Shown in pieces: positions 38,377 to 49,322 of a stretch of DNA of 64,000 nucleotides. Where the stretch lies: assembly GCF_000186865.1 (NCBI RefSeq), contig NW_008705568.1, positions 521,513 to 585,512 of the forward strand. Direction: 5' to 3'. Numbering within the stretch: position 1 is the stretch's first letter; each line of letters opens with the position of its first letter. The position numbers were made by a program, and so were the translations under genes. Source of the DNA: Aureococcus anophagefferens. Its lineage: Eukaryota > Sar > Pelagophyceae > Pelagomonadales > Pelagomonadaceae. The notes beneath the pieces were generated by a model. The model searched no databases and had not been told where the DNA came from. It was given only the letters and a program-made list of their open reading frames with translations.

Positions 38377-41300
38377 ATGGGCAGCCTCCTCTGGCGCCTA
38401 TCCTGGCTCCTCGCGCTCGTCGAAACCGCCGCGCGACCGCTGAAGACGGCCTACCTCCACCAGGGCCTCGGCGACGGCGAGGTGGAGGCGAGTTTGCTCG
38501 CGGTCTGCGCCCACGTCGACCGGAGCCGCATCGACCCCCACGTCGTCGTCTTCGGCCGCGGGTCCAGCGACGCGCTCGCGCCGGCGCTCGCGGCGCGCAA
38601 CTGCAGCGTGGCGCGCTTCCCCGCGCGCTGGCGCGACGCCGGCGGCCGCATCGCCTGGGAGGACTCGGAGGTGTCGCGCCTCGTCGACCACGTGAGAAAC
38701 GAACAATTCGACGCGGTCGTGGCCTACTTCGGCGTCTCCGAGCCCGGCGAGTCGGTGCCGCTCGGCGTCGCCGTCGCAAAGCGGGCCGGCGGCGTGCCGG
38801 CGGTCGTGCGCGTGGCCTGGGCGGCGGCGCCGCCGGCCGCGTGGTCCGGCGACGTCCGCGCGTTCGAAGCGCCGTCGCCGTTCGTCGCGCGCTTCCAGTA
38901 CCAGCGCGGCGTGCCCCACGTGCACCTCGTCGGCGCCGGCGTGGCGCCGCCGAAGGCGGCGCCGCCGTCGACGCGGCGCCGCCGGGTCCTGCGCGTGGGG
39001 CGCGACGCGCCCGTGGTGTTGGCCAACGATCCGATCTCGTTCGTGCTCGCCGCGCCGCTCGTCGCGGACGCCGTCCGTTTCGACTACGACGCCGTCGTCT
39101 TCGTCGTCGCGGGCGACGGGCCCTACCTCGGCGCCCTCCGGGGCATCGTCCGGGACCGGGGCATCGCGAACGTGGAGTTCGCCGGCGACGTCGACCGGGA
39201 GGACTTCTACGCGTCGCTCGACGTCTACCTCTACACGACGACCTGCGACGCGTCGGGCGCGCACGTCTTGGAGGCCATGGCCCGCGGCGTGCCCGTCGTC
39301 GCGACGCGGGTCTGCGCCGTGGAGGACGTCGTGGAGGACGGCGTCACGGGCGTCCTCGTCGATCCCGTGCTCGCCGCGGGCAGCAAGCACGTCGAGGTCG
39401 GCGACGCGTCGGCGGCGCGCCACGCCGCCGCCGTCGCCCGCGTCGCGGCCATGGCGCCGGCGGAGCGGCGAGCCATGGGCGACGCCGCGCGGGGCGTCGT
39501 GGCCCGCGCGTTCTCGGCGGACGCGCGCGCGGACGGCCACGCGGCGGTCGTCGAGGCCGCCGCGCGGGGGCGGGCGCCGCCGCGAGCCGGCGGCGCGCTG
39601 AAGCCCCGGGCGCCGTCGACGGCCGACGCCCCCGCGACGCCCGACGGCGGCGCGCTGAAGCCCGGGCGGCGGCCGCTCGTCTTCCGCACGGCGAAGCGGG
39701 AGGCCGCCGAAGCCGAGGACGACGCGCCGGCGGCGGCGCCCGCGCGCGCCGTCGAGGCGGCGTCCGAGGTGCCGCCGCCGCCCCGCGGCGGCGCGCTGCG
39801 CGAGCCCGAGGCGAAGCCCCTCGCGTTCCACTCCGAGCCCGCGCCGCCGCTCGTGTTCCAGTCGTCGAAGACGGCGGAGGAGGTCGACGCCCCGGAGCGC
39901 GCGGCCGCGCCGCCCCGCGTCGCCGTGGCGTCCCGGCCGCGCGTCGAGCCGGCCCCGGAGGTCTTCGACTTCGCCGCGAAACCGCCCGAGGCGCCGCGGC
40001 GCGCGGTCGTCTCCCACGCGCCGGACGAGACACCGGCCGCGGAAAAGCCGCCCGTCGTGGCGCGCGTCGTCGGGGCCGCGCCGGACGCGACGAAGGTCGA
40101 GTCGCTCGGCGCGGGGTCGCGCCAGGCGCGCGTCGTGCGCGGGACGTCGGCGAAGCCCAAGAAGACGCTGAGCGTCTTCCACGCCGGCGACCACCGGGCG
40201 CCCGTCGCCCGGGCCGCGCTGTCGCCGACCGGCGACCCGAACGACGACGTCGACGCGGTCGACTCGGCGCGCTGGGGCGCGACGGAGATCGAGTACCACG
40301 ACGGCGAGTCCGACCGGACGCGCTCCAAGGTCGCCGCGGTCGCCGCCTTCGGCGACGACGAGCCGGGCGCGCTCGCCGCGAGGGCCTACGCGTCCGCGAA
40401 GGAGGCCTGCGCCGTCGACGGCCACCCCGACCGGCGGGACGCGTGCGAGGCGCACGTGGCGACGACGCTCGTGGCCCTGGCCCGGTCCGCGGCGCCCGGC
40501 GCCATCCGGTGGGCGCCGCCGCCGGGCGCGACCGCGTCTCCTCGAGCGCCGACGTGCGTGCTGGAGTTCGGCGCGGCCACGGAGTGGTTCGAGCGCGGCC
40601 CCGTGCACCTGGAGGTGCTCCGCCAATCCGCGACGCCGCTCGTCGCCGTGAGCGACTGCGACGTGCCGAATACGGTCCAGGTCTGCCTCGCCATGTTCGA
40701 CCGCGATTCGTTGTCGACGACCTGGGTCGTGTGCGACTCCGAGGACTTCGCGGGCCACGAGGCGCTGGAGCTCGGGCATCGCGGCTTCGTCGTGGCGGCG
40801 ACGGGCCGCACGCGCTCCATCGTCGCCATCCCCTGGGAGACCTTCTCCTTCACGTGCAAGTCAGGGCAGGACAAGAGAGCGAAATTCCCAACTTCAAAGC
40901 CTCATATCTCGGCCGTTTTCCACTCGTTTTGGCTGATTTTTGGACGAGCGATCATCTCTCGGAGCGGTCTCGAAGCGTGAATGCTTCTACCGGAACGCGC
41001 GCGCGCGGAACACTCACGTTGAAGAGAAGTTGAATATCTCTTGTCCTGCCCAGGTGCAAGTCGCGGTGCGCGCTCGCGGTCTTCGCGCGGGACGCCCAAA
41101 CGCAAAGCGCGTTCTCCGACGCCGCGCGGCGCTTCGCGACGGGCGACCGGGGCGTCGTGTCCGTGGCGCCGCTCTCGCCCGTCGACGTCTTCGAGGCGCC
41201 CTTCGCGGGGACGACGCGCGTCTTCGACGAGACGGCGCGCGGCGGCTCGTACGCCAAGGTCGCGGACCAGCCGTCGTTTCCGTTCCAGTCGCGCCACTCG

Positions 41301-42519
41301 GAGCTGCGGCGCGTCGGCTACGACCCGAAGACGCAGGAGCTCGTCTTCTTCGCGCCGGACGGCGGCGCGGACGATCTGCCGGAGGTGCTGGGCAAGCCGC
41401 GGCGGCCGGGCCTGTCCTTCGCGGGTTTCCGAGGCGCGCGCGTCTCGTCGGAGACCTACGCCGAGTTCAAGCGACGACAGCGCTGCATCACGCACGAGCG
41501 CGCCGTCGCCGCGACGCTCGTCCAGCCGCCGGGGAACCAGTTCCACGCGCTCACGAGCACGCTCGCGCCGCTGCTGGCCTACGCCGGCGGCAGACCCGCG
41601 CTCTTCCTCAACGACTGGGCCCACGCGGACGCGCTCTTCGCCGGCGACGGCGGCGAGCTCGTGCGGAGCGGCGTGAGCGCCGAGCTCGTGCGGCGCGAGC
41701 GGCGGCAGTACGACGCGTTCTTCGACACGCAGCTCTGGGCGGACGCGCGCGGCCAGCGGCTCTGCTTCGAGGCGCTGACCGTGGGCTACGACGAGCGCGA
41801 TTCCCTGAACGGCTTCGTCTACGCGAGCAACGGCCTCGTGGTCACGTCGGCGCACGCGGCGCGCGCGCCGGCGACGTCGCAGTTCGCGCGGTCCGCGCGG
41901 TCGCTGCGGCGCCTGCGCGACGAGCTCGCTTCCGCCTTCGCGCCGCCGGGCGCCTACGACGTTCCGCGGGCCGAGACGACGAAGGTCCTCGTCGTGGAGC
42001 GACCCAAGACGCGGAATTTCAAATCCACGGCGGCGGTCCTCGAGGAGGTGCGGCGCGGCTGCTTCGAGGCGACGCAGCGCGGCCTGCGACGTCGAGCCCG
42101 TCGACCTGGAGCGGCTGTCCTACGAGGCGCAGATCGCGAAGCTCGCGGCCGCGCACGCGCTCGTCGGCGTCGAGGGCATGGGGCTCGCGAACATGCTCTA
42201 CCTGCGGGCGAACTCGTCCGTCGTCGTGCTGGTGCCCGCGGGCTTCGACGAGGCCGCGGTCGACTACGTGTCCATGGCGGCGCTCCTCGGGCTGCGCGTC
42301 GAGTCGACGCTGTTGCTCGCGTCGCCGCGGCGGCCGAGCCTCCACGGCAACCGCGAGGCGGACCTGTCGGAGAAGGGCTACTGGACGAACAGGACGAACG
42401 ACCTCGTCTTCGCCCCGGGCGTCGTGGCGACGGCCGCGACGCGCGCGCTCGGGGGCGCCGGCGCGGCCCCGACGGCGAAGCGGCGCATCATCGGCCTCCG
42501 CCACCCGAACATCCCCTAA
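38377..42519 (+). CDS. GT4-GT61 (DUF563) double glycosyltransferase; introner intron; one frame break
   Basis: Exons 38377-40853 and 41054-42519. Signal-anchor start MGSLLWRLSWLLALVETAAR. Residues ~25-400 form a GT4-like domain (VVFVVAGDGPYLGAL, then SGAHVLEAMARGVPVVATRV with the C-terminal E-x7-E region). A long Pro/Ala/Glu linker with KPLxFxS-like repeats follows. The second half resembles GT61: NQFHALTSTLAPLLAY, then VDLERLSYEAQIAKL and VGVEGMGLANMLYLR. A one-base excess near 42081-42090 breaks the frame between these two. Splicing the introner joins FSFT to CKSRCALAVFARD. A Golgi enzyme making complex glycans is inferred. Confidence 0.75.
40854..41053 (+). mobile_element. Introner family A, copy 2 (200-bp intron in the GT4-GT61 gene)
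   Basis: Perfect 8-bp target duplication GTGCAAGT at 40854-40861 and 41054-41061. The element (40862-41053, 192 bp) begins CAGGGCAGGACAAGAG and ends CTCTTGTCCTGCCCAG. The intron is GT-AG, with GT from the target copy and AG from the element end. Removal restores the pre-insertion sequence and frame. Confidence 0.95.
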
Positions 42520-42525
42520 AGGCTA

Positions 42526-44639
42526 TTAGTCCTCGTCCTTCGGGACGCGGGTCTTCGGTCGCGCGCGCGCGCCGTGCGCCGACGCGTGCCTCGCGACGGA
42601 CCCGTCGGCGTCGAGGAGCCAGTTGCCCACGGGGCGGCCGAGGTGGAGCCGCGTTTTGACGATGGTCCGCATGTAGCGGCCCGCGTAGCCGCAGACATCG
42701 AAACCGACGCCCGTCCAATTCGCGACGCGGTCGCCGCCCGCCTCCGCGCGGTGCGTCAGCAGCAGATCCGCGTCGATGGCCAGGATCTGCTCCACGATGG
42801 CGACGTCGCCGAGGTCGAAGCGGTCGCGCGGGACGTAGTCGGCGTCGTACTTGCGGAGGCCCCGCGCGCGCGCCGCCGCTAAAAAGTCGACGATGTTCCG
42901 TCGCGTCGCGCGGTAGCTCTTGTCGAGCTTTTTCGAAAACGACGTCCACAAGGGCATGTCGAAGTCGGACGGCATGTCCGTGACCAGCAACGCGGCGCCG
43001 GTCGCCGGCGCGGCGCCGAGGAGCTCGGCCGCGCACGCGCGGAAGGCCCCGTCGACCTTCGCGTCGCGCCGCGCGACCATGGTCTCGGAGCGCCAGTGGA
43101 GGACCGTGTAGGGCGACCCCAACGTGCGCTTGTAGGCGTCCGCCGCGTCGTGGAGGCGCCGCGCGAAGGACCGCAGCGGGCCCGCCTCGACGGCGGCCTC
43201 GTCGGCGCGCGTCACGGCGCCGCGGAGCGACGCGAGGTTGAAGCCGCCGCCGAAGCGGGCGATCTTCAGGGGCCGCGGGCCGGCGAGGGCGTCGGCGATG
43301 TCGGCGGCCGACGCCGACGAGGCGACGAAGGCGTAGCCGTAGTCGTGGTCGAGCGCGAGTCGCGTCGCGCATCCGACCGTGATCGGCGCCGCGCCGAGGT
43401 AGGTCCCGATGGCGCCGGCGTCGAGGTACCAGCCCGCGTCGTGGACGGCGACGTCGGGCACGCCCCGCGACGCGTCGTCGTCGCCGGACAGGGGTGCTCC
43501 CTCGGTCCGACCGAGCGCGAGCCAGGCCCGGAGCTCGTCGGTGACGCCCGCGCGGACCTCGGCCTCGATGCCGTCGTCGTCGCCCGCGTTGGGCAGCGGG
43601 TCCGACGCGCGGAGCGGCCCGGAGACGCCGCAGGGGACGAGCACGGAGTGGCGCGCGCACGGCAAAATGATCGACGCGTTCGTCCCCCGCGCGAGCGCGA
43701 GGACGCGGCCGAGGGTCACGCGCCAGCCGTTGAGGCCCTCGCCCTGGATGGGCTCCGTCGGCGCGTAGCCCCAGGTGTGGAGCCAGAGGTAGCCGCCGGG
43801 GTGCGGCGCCGCGGGGCACGGCGCGGAGTCGGCCGCGAGCGACGGCGGGGCCAGCGGTCGTCGTTTTCGGAGCGTCCGGCGCGCGCCGCCGGCGCGCTCG
43901 AGGGCCGAGCTTTTTTGGTACGCGCCGCCGGCGCGCTCGACGCCGAGGGCCGAGCTTTCTTGGTACGCGCCGCCGGCGCGCTCGAGGCCGAGGGCCGAGC
44001 TTTTTTTGTAGGCGCCGCCGGCGCGCTCGACGCCGAGGGCCTCGCACCAGGGGCGGCCGCTCGGCAGCGGGACTGCCGCGTCGAAGCAGCCGCACGACGC
44101 GCCCAGGTCGTCGCTCGCGACGCACGCGAAGCGCTCCATCGCGGGGTTGGCGGCGCTCCGCAGCTCGCGGCCGCCGCGGCGCCGCGCTGGTCGCGGCGGC
44201 GGTGGTCGCGGCGGCGCTGGCGCTTTGGGCGGCTTCTCGCGCGGCGGCGCTTGCGCTTTGGGGGCTTCTCGCGCGGCGGCGCTTCCGCTTTGGGCGGCTT
44301 CGGCGGCCGTCGCCGCGCGCTCGCGACGTCGAGGCGCGGCGGCGCGCCGTCGAGGACGACGAAGGCGTCGCAGGCGTCGTAGGGCCAGACGTCCTGCACG
44401 CCGTAGGCCGCGTCGCCGACGACCGCCGCGCTGGCCGCGCGCCGCCAGGCCAGCGGCGCGTAGCACTCGTCGCGCTCGAAGTCGCCGCCGTCGCAGGCGA
44501 CGATCTGCGCGTATTCGGCGTCGAGCACGCGGCGCACGGCGCGGCTCGCGTCCGAGTCGGTCGCGACGAAGAGGCTGCACCGGTGTGGTTGGGATGCGCT
44601 CGTGATTTGGGCTAATAAAAGGGCTGCCAGGCGCGCCAT
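42526..44639 (-). CDS. Fucosyltransferase-like secretory-pathway protein with tandem repeats; one frame break
   Basis: From ATG 44639: signal peptide MARLAALLLAQITSASQ, a short domain (SLFVATDSDASRAVRRVL), a Pro/Lys-rich repeat tract (EAPPREKPPK units), then a domain resembling O-fucosyltransferases (NGWRVTLGRVLALARGTNAS, TVLHWRSETMVARR, LLLTHRAEAGGDRVANW). Three to four repeats of about 17 residues (SSALGVERAGGAYQK) lie near residues 230-280 (plus strand about 43890-44040). One repeat unit near 44258-44264 lacks one base and breaks the frame between leader and catalytic part. It converges on the glycosyltransferase gene with 6 bp between stop codons. Confidence 0.55.
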
Positions 44640-44756
44640 CGTCCGGCAGCTCGATGTTACCCTTCAACATCAGCTATGATGCTGTGGCGCGGCTGAGGAT
44701 GAGCGTGTAGACGAGGCCATCTCCGTGCATAGGCAGAACGCTGCGTGCCCATCGGC
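44640..44756. promoter_or_regulatory. Shared divergent promoter, fucosyltransferase-like / pirin
   Basis: 117 bp between start codons. It contains the hairpin-like inverted repeat GATGTT-7 bases-AACATC (about 44653-44671). A related pair of half-sites, GATGTT and CAACACATC, occurs in the divergent spacer at 46505-46530. Confidence 0.4.
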
Positions 44757-45820
44757 ATGCGCCTGAGAAAGTACCTCCTCGTCTCGCTCCCAGGCGCCCT
44801 CGCCATCGCGGAAACGATGAGCTGCGTGCGCTCGGCCATGCGCGTGCTGCGCGTCGCCACGGCTGGCACGGCGCACCCCTTCGGCGACGAGCGCACGGTG
44901 CGCCAGGCGTTCCCCAAGGCCATCGCGGCCGAGGACGCGGACCCGTTCCTCATGTGCGACAACTTCGCGTTCGCGCCGGAAAAGGCGAACTTCGGCGAGG
45001 ACGAGTTCCCCATCGGCTGGCACCCGCACCGGGGCATGGACATCCTGTCCTACCAGAAGACGGGCCTCGGCCGCCACGGCGACAGCCTCGGCCACCGCGA
45101 GACGTACGAGACGCCCGGCATCCAGTGGATGAGCTGCGGGTCCGGCGTCGAGCACGCCGAGGGCGGCGGCGGCGACGGCGAACTGATGAAGGGCTTCCAG
45201 ATCTGGGTGAACGTGCCGTCGTCGAAGAAGCTCGACGATCCGCGCTACGGCACGCACCCGCCGTCGGAGATCCCGACGGAGCGCGGCGCGGGCGTCGCGC
45301 GGCGGCTCCTCGCGGGCGCCATCGGCGACGAGAAAGGCCCCTTCGAGACGGCGACGCCCGTGCAGATGGTCGACTGGGAGCTCGAGGCCGGCGCGTCCCT
45401 GGAACACGAGCTGCCGTCGACGATGGACACGGCGCTCCTCTACGTCTACGAGGGCGGCGCGCGGGTCAACGGCGCGGCGGCCGCCGCGCACGACGTCGTC
45501 GAGCTCGACGCGTCGTCGGCCGAGGACCGCGGCCTCGACATCACCGCGGGGCCCGACGGCTGCGCGGCGATGCTGTTCGCGGGCAAGAAGCTCCGGGAGC
45601 CCATCGCGTGGCACGGACCAGCGTCCTGCGACCGTGACAATTTTCGAGAGCTTTAGACCGGGAAGAATTCGCCACCGACACGCTTTGTAGGCACGGACCC
45701 ATCGTCATGAACAGTCAAAGCGAGATCCAGCAGGCGTTCAAGGAGCTCCGGTCCGGAAAATTTCCTCCCGTGCGGGTCCCTTGGGACTACAAGCGCGCGA
45801 GCGCGAGGCCAAAGAAGTAA
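44757..45820 (+). CDS. PIR: Pirin, with an 80-bp intron bearing target-site repeats
   Basis: Exons 44757-45610 and 45691-45820, 327 residues. Metal-binding motifs: WHPHRGMDILSY (two His) and WMSCGSGVEHAE (His, Glu), the four iron ligands of pirin; LMKGFQIWVNVPSSKK is the cupin strand that follows. Exon 2 supplies the usual end PIVMNSQSEIQQAFKEL. Pirins are nuclear iron-dependent transcription cofactors or quercetinases. Read without splicing, the frame would stop at 45654 and lose the conserved C-terminus. The leader before MSCVRSAMRVLR is hydrophobic; a later ATG could be used. Confidence 0.85.
45611..45690 (+). other. 80-bp GC-AG intron with 8-bp direct repeats (possible decayed or mini introner)
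   Basis: The intron starts GCACGGAC (45611-45618) and the following exon starts with the same 8 bases (45691-45698). It ends TTTGTAG. Removal restores WHGPIVMN, as in other pirins. Terminal inverted repeats are weak or absent (CAGCGT at the left, ACGCTTTGTAG at the right), so it may be an eroded or shortened insertion. Confidence 0.8.
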
Positions 45821-45833
45821 CACACAAGAACAG

Positions 45834-46463
45834 TTAGACCTCCGCGGCGACGAGCCCCGGCCGGTGCGCGCCCTCGAGGAGCGCGGCCAGCCGCCGTCGG
45901 GACCACTCGAGCGCGGCGACGTGCGCGCTCGCGATGAAGGCGAAGAGCACCGCGAGGCCGATCTCGCCGAGGCCGCCGAGGACGCCGAGGCCGATCACGC
46001 CGACGGTCGCGCCGAAGACCTCGACGACGAGGAACCAGCCGGGGTAGGCGACGATGTCCGCGCGCGTGATGAGCGCGGCCCAGACGCCCGTGCCCAGCAC
46101 GTGCACGGGCAGCGCGCCGACGACGCCCGTCAACAACAGCAGCGCGAAGAGCGGCGAGCTCGTCACGAGCAGGAACATGAGCGCGCGCGCGAGCCGCCGG
46201 ACGGTCGGCCGCGCGTCCTCCGACGGCGCGGCGCGCCGCCGGCGTCCCGACGGCCGCCGCGCGACCGGCCGCGGCTGGGACCGGCGCGCCGGCGATGCGG
46301 ACCGCGACGGGCGCTCGGCGCGCTGCGAAGAGCTGCGCGGCGGGAGACTCGAGGCGCGGCTCGAGGAGCCGCTGCCGCTGCTGCTGCGGCCTCTTTTCGA
46401 CGTTTCGCTCGACTCATCGCGACGTTGTGGGAGGCTGGAGCGGCCTCCTCTCGACGGCGCCAT
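45834..46463 (-). CDS. Unknown multi-pass membrane protein with disordered N-terminus
   Basis: 209 residues from ATG 46463. The first ~95 residues are Ser/Arg-rich and surely disordered (RGRSSSGSGSSSRASS). Then come about four hydrophobic segments: FLLVTSSPLFALLLLTGVVG, a segment near VHVLGTGVWAALI, WFLVVEVFGATVGVIGLGVL and IGLAVLFAFIASAHVAAL. The end is cytosolic and short. No family recognised. The stop lies 13 bp from the pirin stop. Confidence 0.6.
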   Translation of the reverse strand: MAPSRGGRSSLPQRRDESSETSKRGRSSSGSGSSSRASSLPPRSSSQRAERPSRSASPARRSQPRPVARRPSGRRRRAAPSEDARPTVRRLARALMFLLVTSSPLFALLLLTGVVGALPVHVLGTGVWAALITRADIVAYPGWFLVVEVFGATVGVIGLGVLGGLGEIGLAVLFAFIASAHVAALEWSRRRLAALLEGAHRPGLVAAEV

Positions 46464-46806
46464 GCTGCCCGACACATCGAGGTTTGGGCTGCGTTGATGC
46501 TGCCGATGTTAAAGAAGCGTCAACACATCGGTCCGGCCGGGGAAATTGTGTTCCGGTCGTGCCGTGCGGGCTGAAAAAGCTGAAAAAGCCGGGGGTCGAG
46601 GCCGAGGATCGACGGCCGGCTCTGACTCCCCGGCGCCGCGTGCCGGCACATTCTTTGGAGGCGCGCGCCGCGACCGCTCTCCTGGAGCGGGCCCCGGCCC
46701 GCCGAACACGTTCCCCGATCCCCCCACCACTAGACACGTTGAGGCGCGAACGTTTTTTCCCGCGGGAGGGGGGCGTTTTCCCGAGGGGGGCCGGGCGGGC
46801 CACGCG
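46464..46806. promoter_or_regulatory. Divergent spacer, membrane protein / PI4K
   Basis: 343 bp containing the GATGTT and CAACACATC half-sites near 46505-46530 and a G-rich tract around 46768-46800 just before the PI4K start. No coding signal is seen. Confidence 0.4.
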
Positions 46807-49145
46807 ATGAACAATCCGCGGTCCATGGAGGGCCGGCGGCTGGGCGACGTGGCGAAGGAGCTGCGGGCGTGCCACAGCGGGGGCGGCCTGTCCCAGGCGG
46901 CCAAGGCGCGGGAGCCGTCGATGCACGTCTTCCTCATCGACGCCTGGGCGCAGCGGTCGATCCTCGGCGGCCGGCGGAAGCTCGAGGTCAAGCCCTGGGC
47001 GACCGTGCGCGAGGTGAAGAACGGCATCGCGAAGCTGCTGCGCATCCCGCCGCAGCGCCAGCAGCTGCGCGCCCCCGCGTCCGCGGACGCGCGCGCCGGA
47101 CCGTCGACGCCAGCTGTCGTTGACGCCGCGCGTATCCAACGGCCTCGCGCGCGACCGCGCCCTTTTCTAGGTACTTCCGCTCGGCGGAGCTCGCGGACCA
47201 CCGCACGCTCGAGGCCTCGGGCGTGCACCACAGCGGCGCGACGCTCCTCTTCGACGCGCGGCCGGAACTCACGGAATCCGACGAGGCCGCGCTCGAGCCC
47301 GTGTCGTGCGCGGCGCTCCACGGCGGCGACGGCGCCCTGCCGCCGACCCTCGGCCGCGCGCTGTTGCGCGCGCGCCGCGCCCTCGTCGTCGGCCAGAAGG
47401 CGCCGGAGCTCGCGATGGACGGCACGGGCGGCACGTACTTCCTTCCGGGCCTCGACGGCGCGCCGGAGGCGTGCTTCAAGCCCGCCGACGAGGAGCCCTT
47501 CTGCGCCAACAACCCGCGCCTGTTCGTGGGCACGGCCATGCCCGGCACCCGGGAGGCGCCCGAGGCCGAGATGCGCCGCGGCGTGAGGCCCGGCGAGGCC
47601 GCGAAGAGAGAAGTCGCGGCGTACCTGCTCGACGCGCGCAACGGCGGCGGCGCGGGCGTGCCCGAGACGACGCTCGCGAAAAGCCGCCACCGGGGCTACG
47701 AGTACCACGACCGCGTCGTCGCCGACAAGGTCGGCTCCTTCCAGGTCTACGTGCCGCACTCGGGCGTCGCGGAGGACTTCGCGCCCGGCCGCTTCGAGAC
47801 GCAGCGGTTGCAGGCCATCGCGGCCCTCGACATGCGCTGCCTCAACTGCGACCGCAACGCGGCGAATTTGCTCATCCCCAAGCAGCGCCGCGGCGCCGGG
47901 AAGAAGGAGCACGACCTGAAGCTGGTGCCCATCGACCACGGGTTTTGTTTGCCCGAGGTGCTGTCCATCGAGTGGTTCGACTGGTGCTGGATCGACTGGC
48001 CCGCGTTGAGCGCGCCGGTCTGCGAGCCGTTGAAGGCGCAGATCGCCCAGCTCGACGCGGACGACGACGCCGCGGCGCTAAGAGACGCCTTGGACATCCG
48101 CCCGAAGTCCGCGCGGCTCATGGTCGCGGCGACGGAGCTGCTCAAGCGCGGCGTCGCCGCGGGCTTGACTTTGAGAGATGTGGCCATGCTCATCGTCTTG
48201 CCCGAGGATGCGTCGTCGAAAACCGGCAAGTTGGCCACCGCCGTCGCGCGCGCCGCGGAGCTCGCGGACCTCGCCTTCGCGGAGACGCACGCCCTCGGCG
48301 GCGCGCTCCCGCGGGGCGTGCCGGCGACGATCCGCGTGTCCCTGGCGCCGCCGGAGGAGAAGGTCTTGGGGGACCTCGACTTTGACGCGGTCTCCGCCGT
48401 CGACGTGCGCCTCACCGTCGCCGTGCCGCCGGAGCCCGCGGCGACCAAGGCCCACAGTTCCTACTACACCCAGTCCAAGCCCATCGCCATCGACTGCGCG
48501 GAAGCCTGGCGCGACGAGGCGTCGTCGTCCCCCGAGCCGTCGCCGTCCGGTCCTTCCAGTCCTTCCAGCAGCGACGTCGGCTGCGCGCACGGGTCGCCGC
48601 GCTGGGTCGACGGGTTGCCGTCGACCGTCGCCCCCTTCGCCAAGGGCGTGCCCGCGAGCCCCATGCGCGCGCGGTCCGTGTCGCCGACGTCCGACGACGA
48701 CGACGGCTTCGTCGCCCGCTTTTGCGGCCGCGCGCCTCCGAGCGCGCGCGCCGCGCCCAAGAAATCCTCGAAGCCGCCGCCGCTGCCGCTGGGCGTGCCC
48801 GCCGTCTCCGTCGAGGACGACGACAAGCCCCTCGTCTGGACGAACAAGTCCTCCGAGGGCCGGCCGCTCGTCCGGCTCCACAGCTGCCCGTCGTTCGCGG
48901 ACGCGCTGCAGCGGTCGCGCGCGCGCCACGCCGACGGCCAGCCGTTGGCGCCGTCCGCGTCGAAGCCGGGCATCGCCGCGAGCCGCAGCGGCCTCTTCTC
49001 CGACGGCCGCGTCCTCGGCCGCCGCGCCAAGTCCGCGGACCGCGACGAGTACGACGTCCACTTCAAGCGCTACCTCGGCGGCCTCCTCGACGACCTCGTC
49101 GCCTGGAAGCTCCACCGGCTCAACTACCCGCCGCTCCGCTCTTGA
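46807..49145 (+). CDS. Type II phosphatidylinositol 4-kinase, gamma-like (UBL + PI3/4-kinase)
   Basis: Exons 46807-47066 and 47171-49145, 744 residues. A ubiquitin-like domain at ~39-112 spans the intron; splicing gives RQQLYFRSAELADHRTLEAS, which fits the ubiquitin fold. The kinase has TGGTYFLPGLDG, CFKPADEEP (ATP-binding Lys), LNCDRNAANLLI (catalytic loop) and LVPIDHGFCLPE (metal-binding Asp). This domain order matches plant PI4K-gamma enzymes, some of which act as protein kinases. A long Ser/Pro-rich tail ends in RDEYDVHFKRYLGG. A later ATG at 46825 is also possible. Confidence 0.85.
47067..47170 (+). other. 104-bp intron in the PI4K ubiquitin-like domain (GC donor preferred)
   Basis: The acceptor is CTTTTCTAG at 47162-47170. 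A GC donor at 47067 gives QQLYFRSAEL and aligns with ubiquitin without a gap. A GT donor at 47079 is also in frame but would insert four extra residues (RAPA). No 8-bp flanking repeat is seen. Confidence 0.7.
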
Positions 49146-49322
49146 CCGACCCAGCGGAGCTGGCGAGCCGCGCGCGCGCCTCTCCGGAGCGCGGCCGCCG
49201 CGCGGCGGCGAAACACACACAAAAACACACAAAAACACCCGAGGCCGGGCGCCCACGCCCCGCCTCCTGCACACACCATTGTCCCCGCGCCCCCCATTGT
49301 GCCCTAAACCACAGTCTGTGAA

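Noticed and set aside
46507..46800. A plus-strand extension of the PI4K frame upstream of 46807.
   Set aside because: It begins without an ATG and consists of low-complexity Arg/Gly/Pro sequence; the ATG at 46807 precedes the conserved ubiquitin-like domain closely.
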